Source: an uncultured Shewanella sp.
Lineage (GTDB): Bacteria > Pseudomonadota > Gammaproteobacteria > Enterobacterales > Shewanellaceae
Direction of reading: 5' to 3'
Length of the DNA stretch: 64,000 nt
Assembly: GCF_947491715.1 (NCBI RefSeq)
Contig: NZ_CANLKR010000027.1
Span: 17,523-81,522, forward strand
A program made the position numbers and the translations under genes. The notes beneath the pieces were generated by a model. The model was not told the origin of the DNA and did not search any database. It saw only the letters and a program-made list of their open reading frames with translations. Positions 17,849-27,650 of the stretch are shown here, piece after piece (positions within the stretch are counted from its first letter, which is position 1; the number at the start of each line of letters is the position of its first letter).

Positions 17849-20800
17849 TTGACTTCGCATTCGGACCCTCATTCTGGCGCTTCTTCTGAGCGCAATACAG
17901 ATCATGCCGCTGACACGCATTCACCTTCATCTTCTGACTCTGATACTGCTGCTAATATGGCTGCGGCTGCGAGTACAAGTGTGCAAGCAGAAGGGCCTCA
18001 TCCACTGTCATCGGCATTTTTAAAAACCTGTTATCAAGCAGATGCGGCCCGTATCAAAAAGCGCTTGTTTCGATTGAATAAACCCGCTCATTCCTCTGAT
18101 AAGAAGAGAAAGGCGCAGCAAGGAAAAGACAATACCCATGGCACAGCATCAAACCAGCAAGCAGTAGCCAAAAAGAATGAAGAACTTGAAAGGCTGACTC
18201 AGCAGGCTTTAAAAGCGCGTGAAAAAGTCGAGCAACGTCTCGCTAATCGCCCTAAGATTGATTACCCTGAAAATCTGCCCATTTCGCAAAAGCGCGAAGA
18301 CATTGCCGCTGCGATTGCCGCGAATCAAGTGGTGATTGTGGCGGGGGAAACAGGCTCGGGTAAAACCACGCAGCTGCCTAAAATTTGTCTGGATTTAGGC
18401 TTAGGCACCCGCGGCCTCATTGGCCATACTCAGCCCAGACGATTAGCCGCCCGCAGTGTGGCATCGCGCATCGCCGAAGAAATGAAAACACCTTTGGGTG
18501 AGGCGGTGGGCTTTAAGGTGCGCTTTGCTGATGCCATTAAGCCCGAGTCATATATCAAACTCATGACAGATGGGATTTTATTGGCAGAGCTTACCTCGGA
18601 TAAGTTTCTCGACCAATATGACGCCATTATTATCGATGAGGCCCATGAGCGCAGTTTAAACATTGATTTTATTTTGGGGTATTTGAAAAATGTATTGAAA
18701 AAACGCCCCGATCTGAAAGTGATTGTGACCTCGGCCACCATTGATGTGACGCGTTTTTCCAAGCATTTTAACGATGCACCTGTCATTGAAGTCTCTGGGC
18801 GCACCTATCCGGTGGAGACCCGCTATCGGCCGCTGGTGTCGAATGATGATACCGACATGGATATGATGGACGGCATTTTTGCCGCCACCGATGAGCTGGT
18901 TAATGAAGGCTTAGGGGATATTCTGATTTTCTTAAGCGGTGAGCGTGAAATTCGTGATGTGGCCGAGCAGCTTAATAAGCGCCAATATCGAGACACCGAC
19001 ATTTTGCCCTTGTATGCCAGATTATCCTATGGCGAGCAGTCTAAAGTCTTTAACAGCCATGTGGGGCGGCGCATTGTATTGGCCACTAACGTGGCGGAAA
19101 CCTCGTTAACGGTACCTGGGATCCGTTATGTGATTGATCCCGGTTTTGCACGCATCAGTCGCTACAGTTACCGCACGAAAGTGCAACGTTTGCCCATTGA
19201 AGCCATTTCACAAGCGAGCGCGAACCAACGCCAAGGGCGCTGTGGTCGTGTGGCAGCGGGCGTGTGTATTCGCCTGTACAGCGAAGAAGATTTTAATAAT
19301 CGCCCTGAATTTACCGATCCGGAAATTTTGCGTACTAACTTAGCGTCAGTGATTTTAAAGATGTTGGCCATTGGGCTTGGGGACATTGAGCGTTTCCCGT
19401 TTATTCAAGCCCCGGATCCCCGTTACATTCGCGATGGCTTTTTATTACTTGAAGAGTTAGAAGCGGTAGACAAACAGACTCAAGGGCTAAAATTGACGCC
19501 TTTGGGTAAGCAATTGGCGCACATTCCGGTGGATCCCCGTTTAGCCCGCATGGTGATCGAAGCCAATAAAAACGGTTGTTTACATGAAGTGTTAGTGATC
19601 GCCTCGGCCTTGTCGATTCAAGATCCCCGTGAGCGGCCAATGGATAAACAGCAGGCGGCGGATCAGGCGCATCAACGTTTTATTAATAATGAGTCAGACT
19701 TTATTTCATGGCTCAACTTGTGGGACTTTATTAAAACCAGTCAGCAAGAATACAGCAGTAATCAGTTTAGAAAACAGTGCAAGAAAGAATTTTTGGCTTA
19801 CATGCGGGTGCGTGAGTGGCAAGACTTGTATGCGCAGCTGAGACAAGCGACTCACGATTTAAAATGGAAGCTCAATACGGCGAGTGAAGAGATTAATTAC
19901 GAGCTATTGCATCGATCGCTGCTGACAGGCTTGCTCAGTCATATTGGCTTTAAAGATAAAGACAAAGAGTACCTCGGTGCCCGTAATCGTAAGTTTTTTG
20001 TGTTTCCCGGCTCACCACTGGCTAAAAAAGGCCCTAAATGGGTGATGGCGGCAGAATTGACTGAAACGTCGCGTTTATTTGCCCGTTGTTGCGCTAAAAT
20101 TCAACCGGAATGGATTGTGCCGCTGGCTCAACATTTGGTGAAGAAAAATTATCTAGAGCCGCATTTTGAAGCCAAACAGGGCAGTGTGGTGGCCTTTGAA
20201 AATCAAGTTTTGTACGGCTTAACGATAGTGAATCGCCGCAAGACTCAATATGGCCCGATTGATCCCGTAGAAGCCCGCGATATTTTTATTCGCAGTGCTC
20301 TGGCCGAAGGGCAGTTAAAAACCAAAGAAGCCTTTTTCATTAATAATCAAAAGCTATTATTAGATATTGAATCGCTTGAGCATAAGTCACGTCGCCGCGA
20401 TATTTTGGTGGACGAGCAAGTGCTGGTGGACTTTTATCAAGCTAAAGTGCCCGAAGCCATGTATAACGCAGCCTCTTTTCACCGCTGGTGGAAAAAGGCT
20501 AAACAGCAACAGCCTGACTTATTGGATTTTGAACGTGATAGCTTGATGCAGCGCAGTGACAGTCATGTGTCGGCGTTGGATTTTCCAGAGCGCTGGCAAA
20601 AAGGCAATTTACAGCTACACGTGAGTTATCATTTTGAGCCCTCTGCCAATGATGATGGCGTGTCGGTGCACATTCCCGTGGCCTTGATTAACCAAGTTGA
20701 TGACAGTGATTTTGACTGGCAAGTGCCGGGTCTACGCGAAGAAAAAGTGGTGGCGCTTATTCGCTCCTTGCCTAAAACCTTAAGACGTAATTTTGTGCCT

Positions 20801-21937
20801 GCACCGGATTACGCGAAGGCGTGTGTTCAGGCCATGACACCCTTTGAATTGCCGTTAATTGACGCCATGTGTAAGCAGTTATTACGCATGAGTGGCGTAC
20901 GGATCGCGCCGACCGACTTTGATGTGTCTCAACTGAGTCAACATTTACAAGTGAACTTTAAGATTGAGGGCAACAAAGGCCAGTTATTGGCACAAGGGCG
21001 GAATTTATTGCCGCTCAAAGACAGCATGCAAGGGCAAGTGTCCCAAGCGATTCGTCAAGTGGCCGATGCGGGCATTGAACAAGATGCGCTGACTACCTGG
21101 TCATTTGGTGATTTACCTAAGCAGTATCAGCAGAGTAAAGGTAATTTTGAAGTCAAAGCGTTTCCGGCATTAGTGGCCCATAAAACCAGTGTATCCATTA
21201 AATTATTTGATGATGAGCATGAGGCGGATAAAGCGCATTCTGCGGGTCTAAAAACTTTATTACTGCTTAATATTCCCTCTCCGGTGAAATATTTGCAAAA
21301 GAGTTTACCTAATAAGGCCAAATTGGCCATGTACTTTAATCCTTTTGGGCAAGTGCAAGTGCTGATCGATGACATTTTGTCGGCAGCCGTGCAGCGCCTA
21401 TTGGATGAGAAGAACCTAAACATTCGTGATGAGTTAAGTTTTGAGGCGGCAAAAGATTGGGTTCGCCAAGAGCTCAATCCCACAGCGGAGAAAATTTCAC
21501 TGGATGTGGAGGCCATTTTGACCTTGTATCAGCAAGTAAAGAAACGCTTAAAAGGCAAGATCAGTTTAGATATCGCCTTTGCTATGAGTGATATCCATGC
21601 TCAGCTCGATAAGCTGGTGTTTAAAGGTTTTGTACAAAGCTGTGGTTGGCAGCGCTTACCGAATGTGTTGCGTTATTTAAAAGCCATAGAAAAGCGGCTA
21701 GAGAAATTACCTGTGGATCCTAATCGAGACCGATTGCATATGCACAGTATCAGTAAGGTGCAAACGCAGCTGGATGCTCAATTGGCTAAACTGCCAAAAA
21801 ATATGCCCGTGCCTGAGGTGTTAGTGGAGGCGCGGTGGATGATTGAAGAATATCGCGTATCGTGTTTTGCGCAAATTCTGGGTACCGCTTACCCTATTTC
21901 GGAAAAACGCATTTTGAATAAAATCGCCGAAAGTTAA
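17849..21937 (+). CDS. hrpA: ATP-dependent DEAH-box RNA helicase HrpA
   Basis: A 1362-aa DEAH helicase. Motif I is GETGSGKTTQLPK (about 166), motif Ia TQPRRLAARSVA, motif II DEAHERSLN (about 262), motif III SATID, and motif VI QRQGRCGRVAAG. The helicase-associated HA2 and OB-fold domains and a long C-terminal DUF3418 region follow, as in E. coli HrpA (about 1300 aa). HrpA acts on mRNA and rescues stalled ribosomes. The frame has no ATG before residue 37 (17957); the earliest start is TTG at 17849, with a weak GGA before it. The first 50 residues are low-complexity Ser/Ala, so the true start could be either. A strong terminator follows. Confidence 0.95.
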   Translation: MTSHSDPHSGASSERNTDHAADTHSPSSSDSDTAANMAAAASTSVQAEGPHPLSSAFLKTCYQADAARIKKRLFRLNKPAHSSDKKRKAQQGKDNTHGTASNQQAVAKKNEELERLTQQALKAREKVEQRLANRPKIDYPENLPISQKREDIAAAIAANQVVIVAGETGSGKTTQLPKICLDLGLGTRGLIGHTQPRRLAARSVASRIAEEMKTPLGEAVGFKVRFADAIKPESYIKLMTDGILLAELTSDKFLDQYDAIIIDEAHERSLNIDFILGYLKNVLKKRPDLKVIVTSATIDVTRFSKHFNDAPVIEVSGRTYPVETRYRPLVSNDDTDMDMMDGIFAATDELVNEGLGDILIFLSGEREIRDVAEQLNKRQYRDTDILPLYARLSYGEQSKVFNSHVGRRIVLATNVAETSLTVPGIRYVIDPGFARISRYSYRTKVQRLPIEAISQASANQRQGRCGRVAAGVCIRLYSEEDFNNRPEFTDPEILRTNLASVILKMLAIGLGDIERFPFIQAPDPRYIRDGFLLLEELEAVDKQTQGLKLTPLGKQLAHIPVDPRLARMVIEANKNGCLHEVLVIASALSIQDPRERPMDKQQAADQAHQRFINNESDFISWLNLWDFIKTSQQEYSSNQFRKQCKKEFLAYMRVREWQDLYAQLRQATHDLKWKLNTASEEINYELLHRSLLTGLLSHIGFKDKDKEYLGARNRKFFVFPGSPLAKKGPKWVMAAELTETSRLFARCCAKIQPEWIVPLAQHLVKKNYLEPHFEAKQGSVVAFENQVLYGLTIVNRRKTQYGPIDPVEARDIFIRSALAEGQLKTKEAFFINNQKLLLDIESLEHKSRRRDILVDEQVLVDFYQAKVPEAMYNAASFHRWWKKAKQQQPDLLDFERDSLMQRSDSHVSALDFPERWQKGNLQLHVSYHFEPSANDDGVSVHIPVALINQVDDSDFDWQVPGLREEKVVALIRSLPKTLRRNFVPAPDYAKACVQAMTPFELPLIDAMCKQLLRMSGVRIAPTDFDVSQLSQHLQVNFKIEGNKGQLLAQGRNLLPLKDSMQGQVSQAIRQVADAGIEQDALTTWSFGDLPKQYQQSKGNFEVKAFPALVAHKTSVSIKLFDDEHEADKAHSAGLKTLLLLNIPSPVKYLQKSLPNKAKLAMYFNPFGQVQVLIDDILSAAVQRLLDEKNLNIRDELSFEAAKDWVRQELNPTAEKISLDVEAILTLYQQVKKRLKGKISLDIAFAMSDIHAQLDKLVFKGFVQSCGWQRLPNVLRYLKAIEKRLEKLPVDPNRDRLHMHSISKVQTQLDAQLAKLPKNMPVPEVLVEARWMIEEYRVSCFAQILGTAYPISEKRILNKIAES

Positions 21938-21966
21938 ACGCTTCAGTACGTTCCAGTAAGATAGAT

Positions 21967-21999
21967 CCCAAGTCGTGTGTGACGACTTGGGGTTTTTTT
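21967..21999 (+). terminator. rho-independent terminator of hrpA
   Basis: A perfect 10-bp stem (cccaagtcgt / acgacttggg) with a 5-nt loop is followed by seven T residues. Confidence 0.92.
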
Positions 22000-22058
22000 A
22001 TGTTTCATCAGTGGTCTTGTTCTATGCTTTACAAGGTGCTTACTGACTTGACAGCATA

Positions 22059-23414
22059 ATGAAAGATCAACAATTAACTGTGTTATCTCCCACAGCGATT
22101 TTAGGCTATGGCTTTCCTTTATCTTCCTTTGAGCGCGGTATGGCAATGAAACCTGACGTCATTGCCGTCGATGCAGGCTCGGTGGATCCAGGCCCCTTTT
22201 ATTTGGGCTCTGGAAAATCATTTACGGATAGGGCAGCGGTAAAGCGAGATTTACTGCACATGATAACGGCAGGCATAAAAGCGAGTATTCCTGTGATTGT
22301 GGGATCCTCAGGAGGCTCGGGAGCCAAGTCTCACCTCGATTGGACGTTGAATATTGTTCAGGAATTGCTTGCTGAGCAAGACTTAGCTGCAAAAATTGGG
22401 GTGATTTCCGCTGACATTGATAAGCAGACAGTCATCGATGGCATTAATAACAACAAAGTGAGCGCATTAGCAGGTTTAGCATCATTAAGGGAAGAAGAGG
22501 TTCAAGCGTCCATATCCATTGTTGCCCAAATGGGAATAGAGCCATTTATTGAGGCCCTTGATGCTGGTTGTCAGGTGATTTTGGCGGGAAGAGCCTATGA
22601 TCCCGCTGTATTTGCCGCTTTACCCATAAAAAGAGGTTTTGATGCGGGCTTAGCTATTCACATGGGGAAAATTTTAGAATGTGCGGCTATTGCGGCAACG
22701 CCGGGCTCGGGATCTGACTGTGTGGTAGGAGTGATTGATCAATCGGGTTTTACCCTCGTTCCATGCAGTGATGAGAGGCAATTTACTGAAGATTCTGTTG
22801 CTGCCCATACCTTGTATGAAAAATCGAATCCCTATGTGTTACCCGGTCCTGGCGGAAGATTGGATTTAAGGCAGGTTCAGTTTATGGCATTAGCCCATGG
22901 ACAAGTGCGTGTGACGGGAAGCCGTTTTGTGCAAGATGAAGTGTATCGTGTGAAATTAGAAGGAGCACGATTACAGGGTTATCGAACGGTGAGCATTGCC
23001 GGTATTCGCGATCCCATTATGATTGCCGAAATTGATGAAATATTAGCGACCATTAAAGAGAAAATGTTGGTAAGAATGGAAGAAGATCACATCGAGGGTT
23101 TTGTTGATTTTCATGTGTACGGTAAAAATGGCGTCATGGGACAACAAGAACCTGTTAAAGTCAGTCAAGCTCATGAATTAGGTGTGGTCATTGAAGTGGT
23201 TGCAAAAGAACAAACTACTGCCGACAGTATTTGCAGTTTAACCCGTTCGACATTATTGCATTATGGCTACCCAAACCGCATTGCTACGGCTGGCAATTTG
23301 GCCTTTCCTTTTTCTCCATCTGACTTAAGTGCTGGGCCTGTTTATGCTTTTTCTATGTATCATTTAATTGAGATGCAAGAGCAATCCTTTTTTAAATTAA
23401 AGGTAATGAATTGA
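22059..23414 (+). CDS. AtuA-family protein (acyclic terpene utilisation-like, DUF1446)
   Basis: A 451-aa protein of the AtuA/DUF1446 family. Conserved segments include KPDVIAVDAGSVDPGPFYLG, PVIVGSSGGSGAKSHLDWTL, GCQVILAGRAYDPAVFAALP, HMGKILECAAIAATPGSGSD and YVLPGPGGRLDL. AtuA was named for acyclic terpene catabolism in Pseudomonas, but most homologues lie outside such clusters and their chemistry is unknown. It is followed by a DUF4387 gene with TGATG overlap, the common pairing, so the two likely form one enzyme. No terpene or acyl-CoA genes flank it, so terpene use is not supported here. Confidence 0.82.
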   Translation: MKDQQLTVLSPTAILGYGFPLSSFERGMAMKPDVIAVDAGSVDPGPFYLGSGKSFTDRAAVKRDLLHMITAGIKASIPVIVGSSGGSGAKSHLDWTLNIVQELLAEQDLAAKIGVISADIDKQTVIDGINNNKVSALAGLASLREEEVQASISIVAQMGIEPFIEALDAGCQVILAGRAYDPAVFAALPIKRGFDAGLAIHMGKILECAAIAATPGSGSDCVVGVIDQSGFTLVPCSDERQFTEDSVAAHTLYEKSNPYVLPGPGGRLDLRQVQFMALAHGQVRVTGSRFVQDEVYRVKLEGARLQGYRTVSIAGIRDPIMIAEIDEILATIKEKMLVRMEEDHIEGFVDFHVYGKNGVMGQQEPVKVSQAHELGVVIEVVAKEQTTADSICSLTRSTLLHYGYPNRIATAGNLAFPFSPSDLSAGPVYAFSMYHLIEMQEQSFFKLKVMN

Positions 23415-23731
23415 TGAAGAAAACACTCACTGAGCTGGCCAAGGTGATCCGCTCTAAAAATTGTAGCCCTTTTGAGCTAACGTTCGATATCATTTTTAAT
23501 AATAAAGAAGATTATGAGCGATTAAAAAGAACAAAGCAGATAAGCCATGCACTTGTTGCGAGCTTATACAATATTTCTGTTGATGAGGTGAAGTCCATTA
23601 TCTATTTTGAACCCGCTAAAGCGATCAAAATAGTGATTAATCGTATTCAATCTTCAGGCAGTAAAGGTGACACTGATGTGTATGGTGCACAGCAACATGC
23701 TCCCTTGTTGGGTGTGATGCTTGATATCTGA
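23414..23731 (+). CDS. DUF4387 protein, partner of AtuA-like protein
   Basis: A 105-aa protein of the DUF4387 family (SKNCSPFELTFDIIFNNKEDY, LYNISVDEVKSIIYFEPAKA, KGDTDVYGAQQHAPLLG). Members almost always follow an AtuA/DUF1446 gene, and some large homologues are AtuA-DUF4387 fusions, so a shared complex is likely. The ATG at 23414 overlaps the TGA of the upstream gene by one base. A TTG three bases earlier is in frame but less likely. AAAGG lies about 11 nt upstream. The enzymatic role is unknown. Confidence 0.82.
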   Translation: MKKTLTELAKVIRSKNCSPFELTFDIIFNNKEDYERLKRTKQISHALVASLYNISVDEVKSIIYFEPAKAIKIVINRIQSSGSKGDTDVYGAQQHAPLLGVMLDI

Positions 23732-23958
23732 GATATCAAGTCGTGTTTGTTTCATTTTTCAATATTAAATTTTATTTCATCATGTTTAACTTTATTTTAC
23801 TACTTATATTCTACTAGTGTTTACATTTTGTTTAATACACTTATTTAAATCTTACTCATCAAAAATGTCTGCCTTTTTATTCAGGAATTATATTTAAAAT
23901 TATTTTTTATTTTTATATAAGCGGTATATATCTATTTTCATTTACCTGTTTGATTTTA

Positions 23959-23977
23959 ATTAATGATAATCATTGTT
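23959..23977 (+). promoter_or_regulatory. Fur-like site far upstream of protease 1
   Basis: attaatgataatcattgtt matches the Fur consensus at 15 of 19 positions. It lies about 495 bp before the protease start and is retained upstream of copy 2 at the same relative place. Confidence 0.5.
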
Positions 23978-24207
23978 GTTTGTATTATAGTTTTTAATAT
24001 TTTTTTTAGTATTAAAGTTGTAACTTTTATAATTCATGGTATTCACAATGTTAGCAATTAAATTAATTTTTATGGGTTTATAATAATGGGTAATATTCTT
24101 TTAAATCCAATGTCTTTAAGCTTTTTATGTGATAACGATAAAACAGGCTTTGTTTATAATCTGTTGATATAAATCAATATTATTTCATTACTAAAAGTTA
24201 ATGTTAT

Positions 24208-24372
24208 ATGTTTGACAAGTTTTACCCCTGTACTAGCCTTAGAACGAAATACGGAGGCAAGACATATTTTAAAGCGATATTGTTTTTGCCAATGTATTTT
24301 GGAACATGGAAATACCTCGATCATTTAATCGATGATGTTGGAGGTGATATATCATTGTCATTATCTAATTAA
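24208..24372 (+). other. conserved short frame in protease 1 leader (54 codons)
   Basis: An uninterrupted frame beginning MFDKFYPCTSLRTKY and ending DHLIDDVGGDISLSLSN lies 100 bp before the protease gene. The paralogous leader (27384-27554) holds a gap-free homologous frame, identical at about 31 of 54 codon products. However, most differences are amino-acid changing, no Shine-Dalgarno precedes the ATG, and conservation falls in blocks (a TTGACA-containing start and the tcgatcatttaatcgatga segment). I therefore lean to a promoter or structured RNA leader rather than a peptide gene, but a leader peptide cannot be excluded. Confidence 0.4.
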
Positions 24373-24472
24373 AAATAAACAATAGTGTTATTTTTATATT
24401 CATAGCAATATTGATGTGTATTAATCATCGTGAGGGTGGTCTTTTTTAATTTATATTTATAAGGATATTTAA

Positions 24473-26695
24473 ATGTTTAAAAAAAGTATTATCGCTTGTT
24501 CAATTTTAGGTTTTTTTTCTTTTTTACCTTCGATGACCTTTGCAGCTAGTCAGGTTGATTTACGCAATAATCAGGCGCAATTATTACATGTTACAGCGGA
24601 TAAACATAATTTAAGAAGTCTGCTTAACTTCAGTGATAATGACAGTCTCGAATTATTAAAACAACGGACCACATTATCGAGTATGACCCATAGTCGTTAC
24701 CGCCAACTCTATCAAGGTATCCCTGTTTGGGGACACCATGTATTAGTGACATCTGATGATTCTCAGCAGGTTGTCGCATTACATGGAGCTTTGTTAAAAG
24801 GGATTGGTAAAGACATCAGTACTCAGAGCATACAAACCAATAAAATGCAGGCGAAAAAGGTACTGTTTAAGCAACAAAATGCACTGAAAGCCCAAAACCC
24901 AGAAGTGAAAGATTGGGTATTTGACAATATTACCAGTGAAAAAGTGATTTATTTAAATGAAAGAAATCAAGCTAAATTGGCTATTTTTATCTCGTTTTTT
25001 GCCGACTCAGCGAAAGGAGGGCATCCTACCAGACCCACTTATATCATCGATGCGACAACAGGTGAAATGATAGAAAGCTATGATGGACTTGCTTTTGCGG
25101 ATGGTACTGGCCCTGGTGGTAATGCGAAAGTAGGTCAATATCATTATGGTACGGACTTCCCCACTTTTAACATTATTGATGTGGATGGCAGTACTTGTCA
25201 AATGGAAAACACCAATGTTAAAACCGTTGATTTAGATCATGGCACATCCGGTACCTCAGTGTTCGAATTTGGTTGCTATGAAAATGCCAAAAAAGAAATC
25301 AATGGCGCTTATTCTCCGCTCAATGATGCTCACTTCTTTGGTGGAGTGGTGTTTGATATGTTTAATGATTGGTATCAAACCGCGCCACTCACTTTCCAAT
25401 TAACCATGCGAGTGCATTATTCCAATAACTATGAGAATGCGTTTTGGAATGGCTCTTCCATGACTTTTGGTGATGGTCGAAATACTTTCTATCCACTCAC
25501 ATCGCTCGATGTTTCTGCTCATGAAGTGAGCCATGGGGTGACAGAGCAAAATTCGGGACTAGTTTATTATAATCAACCAGGTGGCATTAATGAATCATTT
25601 TCTGATATTTCAGGGGATGCGGCTGAGTTTTATATGAAAGGAACCAATGACTTTTTAGTGGGAGCCGATATTTTTAAAGCCGCAACGGGGGCGTTACGTT
25701 ATTTTGCTGATCCTACCCTAGATGGCCGCTCAATTGGGCATGTGAATGATTACTATGATGGATTGGGTGTGCACTATTCCAGTGGGGTCTTTAATCGAGC
25801 CTTTTATAATTTGGCCACCACAGCAGGTTGGGATACCCATAAAGCCTTTGATATTTGGGTTAAAGCCAATCTAGATTACTGGGGACCATTGACAAACTTT
25901 CAGCAGGGAGCTGAAGGCATTTTGGATGCGGCTTTGGCGCTGAAAGACACAAATCCGAATTTTGATTATCCTGCTACTGATGTGCGTGATGCATTTGCTG
26001 TTGTGGGGATTGATCTCGTGATCCCAGCAGAACCTATTGCGAATTTTGAGTTTAGTAAAGAGTTTTTAACGGTGAGCTTTATGGATAGAAGCACCAGCTC
26101 AAATGGCGATATCACCACTTGGGCATGGGATTTTGGTGATGGCGGAAACTCCACATTACAAAACCCCGTTTATACCTATGCTGGTGCTGGTGCTTATGAA
26201 GTGAATTTGATGGTGACGGATGTGGATGATCGCACTCATTCAATGACGCAAACCGTGAGTGTGACTTCGACTCCTGAATATTGCTCTGCGGCAGGGGGAT
26301 CGAACAGCTTTGAGTGGATCAGTGGAGTTAGTGTGGATAGCTTTAACCATACTTCGGGTGCCAGTGGTTACTCTGACTTTACCGATCAAGTCATTAATTT
26401 AGCCAAAGATAATTTCTATCCTCTAGTCTTAACGCCAGGGTTTTCTGGGACAGCATACTCTGAAAACTGGCGCGTTTGGGCTGATTTAAATCAAGATGGT
26501 GACTTTGACGATGCAGGTGAGCTGCTATTTAATGGAGCTTCCTCTAGTGAAGTCAATTATGTTATTCATTTGCCAGCAACTGCAATGTCGGGTGAAACAA
26601 GAATGCGAGTGTCAATGCAATGGAATTCATCCGTATCTGCTTGTGAAAGCTTTAGTTGGGGAGAAGTAGAAGATTACACCATTAATATTCAATAA
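24473..26695 (+). CDS. secreted M4 metalloprotease (vibriolysin-like), copy 1
   Basis: A 740-aa secreted zinc protease. Order: signal peptide to about residue 24 (SFLPSMTFA); FTP propeptide and PepSY inhibitor-type prodomain (about 30-205); M4 catalytic domain with HEVSH at 350-354, the third zinc ligand Glu in GGINESFSD, and the downstream catalytic His in YDGLGVHYSSG; a PKD domain (about 525-600, TWAWDFGDGGNSTLQNPVYT); and a C-terminal GEVED domain with a calcium-type loop (DLNQDGDFDDAGE) and the signature WGEVEDYTI. It would mature by self-cleavage and digest extracellular protein. AAGGA precedes the ATG. A nearly identical copy follows 3178 bp downstream. A terminator hairpin ends the transcript. 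Confidence 0.93.
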   Translation: MFKKSIIACSILGFFSFLPSMTFAASQVDLRNNQAQLLHVTADKHNLRSLLNFSDNDSLELLKQRTTLSSMTHSRYRQLYQGIPVWGHHVLVTSDDSQQVVALHGALLKGIGKDISTQSIQTNKMQAKKVLFKQQNALKAQNPEVKDWVFDNITSEKVIYLNERNQAKLAIFISFFADSAKGGHPTRPTYIIDATTGEMIESYDGLAFADGTGPGGNAKVGQYHYGTDFPTFNIIDVDGSTCQMENTNVKTVDLDHGTSGTSVFEFGCYENAKKEINGAYSPLNDAHFFGGVVFDMFNDWYQTAPLTFQLTMRVHYSNNYENAFWNGSSMTFGDGRNTFYPLTSLDVSAHEVSHGVTEQNSGLVYYNQPGGINESFSDISGDAAEFYMKGTNDFLVGADIFKAATGALRYFADPTLDGRSIGHVNDYYDGLGVHYSSGVFNRAFYNLATTAGWDTHKAFDIWVKANLDYWGPLTNFQQGAEGILDAALALKDTNPNFDYPATDVRDAFAVVGIDLVIPAEPIANFEFSKEFLTVSFMDRSTSSNGDITTWAWDFGDGGNSTLQNPVYTYAGAGAYEVNLMVTDVDDRTHSMTQTVSVTSTPEYCSAAGGSNSFEWISGVSVDSFNHTSGASGYSDFTDQVINLAKDNFYPLVLTPGFSGTAYSENWRVWADLNQDGDFDDAGELLFNGASSSEVNYVIHLPATAMSGETRMRVSMQWNSSVSACESFSWGEVEDYTINIQ

Positions 26696-26734
26696 TGGAG
26701 TTAGGTTAATACTTATCTATGTGAAGTATTGATC

Positions 26735-26770
26735 AATAATAAAAGGAAGCATGAGTTTCCTTTTATTATT
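26735..26770 (+). terminator. terminator of protease 1
   Basis: A perfect 14-bp stem (aataataaaaggaa / ttccttttattatt) with an 8-nt loop, 40 bp past the stop codon, AT-rich with T-rich 3' side. Confidence 0.75.
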
Positions 26771-27130
26771 TTATATTGGTTTATTCAAAATTAATAATAG
26801 GGGATATTGATATTTTTAAGTCTGTTATAACATATTTAATTAATAATGTAACGGTGAGAGGTTGTAGTGTAAATGTCAGTGAATCGAAAACAGTACCCAT
26901 CAATAAATATAATGTCTAAGAGGGAGTTATATGTTAATTATAATGACATTGTATATTTTATATTGTTTTTATTTTATTGTCGATAGTTTACTTGTTATTA
27001 AATTATTTTAATCTTTAGATTACTTTTTAACTATGACTTTAGTGTCTATAGTTAATTGACTTTAAATCAGTGAAAATAACTTATGCTCCGAAATGTTTTA
27101 AATATGTCTAGAACTTTATATTTGTTTTCT

Positions 27131-27149
27131 ATTAATGAGAATCATTGTT
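27131..27149 (+). promoter_or_regulatory. Fur-like site far upstream of protease 2
   Basis: attaatgagaatcattgtt matches the Fur consensus at 14 of 19 positions and aligns with 23959-23977. It lies about 500 bp before the start codon. Confidence 0.45.
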
Positions 27150-27383
27150 GTTTATATTACAATATTTATTTGTTTGTTATTTAGTATTAAAGTGGTAATG
27201 ATTAATAATGAGTTATTTTGACATGTTAATGTTCAAAATAAAGGCTTATGAAATAACTGTAACGTTAATATTCTTTGAAATCCAACATCTTCAAGTCACT
27301 TGCATGGTCATTAATGATAGCTGTTTATTTTTAAGGTTTTGATTATTAGTACTTTATTATTTATTAGTAAAAGTTAATGTTTT

Positions 27384-27554
27384 ATGTTTGACAAGTTTAT
27401 TCTCTGTACTAGCCTTAGATCGAAATACTGGTGTATGGCATATTATAAAGTGGCACTGTTGTTGTCGAAGTATTTGGTACTATGGAGTTATTTCGATCAT
27501 TTAATCGATGATGTTGGGGAAGGAGTATCATTGTCAGTAGTTAATTTGAAATGA
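27384..27554 (+). other. conserved short frame in protease 2 leader (56 codons)
   Basis: The counterpart of 24208-24372, reading MFDKFILCTSLRSKY at the start and DHLIDDVGEGVSLSVVNLK at the end. It aligns without gaps and has no internal stop. The conserved blocks are at the two ends of the frame rather than spread by codon position, which fits DNA or RNA elements better than a protein. No ribosome site is evident. Confidence 0.4.
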
Positions 27555-27650
27555 ATAATAGTAATGTTTATATATTCATAATAATTGGCAGTATGTATTT
27601 TTCATCGTGATGGTGATCATTTTTTTATTGATATGTATAAGGATATTTAA

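Larger units (their letters stand above)
23732..24472. other. very AT-rich leader/promoter region of protease copy 1
   Basis: From about 23955 onward this region is homologous to the region before protease copy 2. It contains a Fur-like site (23959-23977) and a conserved short frame (24208-24372) overlapping a promoter-like block and a conserved hairpin-forming block. Confidence 0.55.
26696..27650. other. AT-rich leader/promoter region of protease copy 2
   Basis: The left part holds the protease 1 terminator and unassigned AT-rich DNA. From about 27125 to the start codon it is homologous to 23955-24472, with the Fur-like site, promoter-like TTGACA block and conserved short frame in the same order. 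Confidence 0.55.

Noticed and set aside
17594..17930. Short frames on both strands before hrpA
   Set aside because: They overlap the hrpA start region or the interspersed repeat surroundings and have no conserved motifs.
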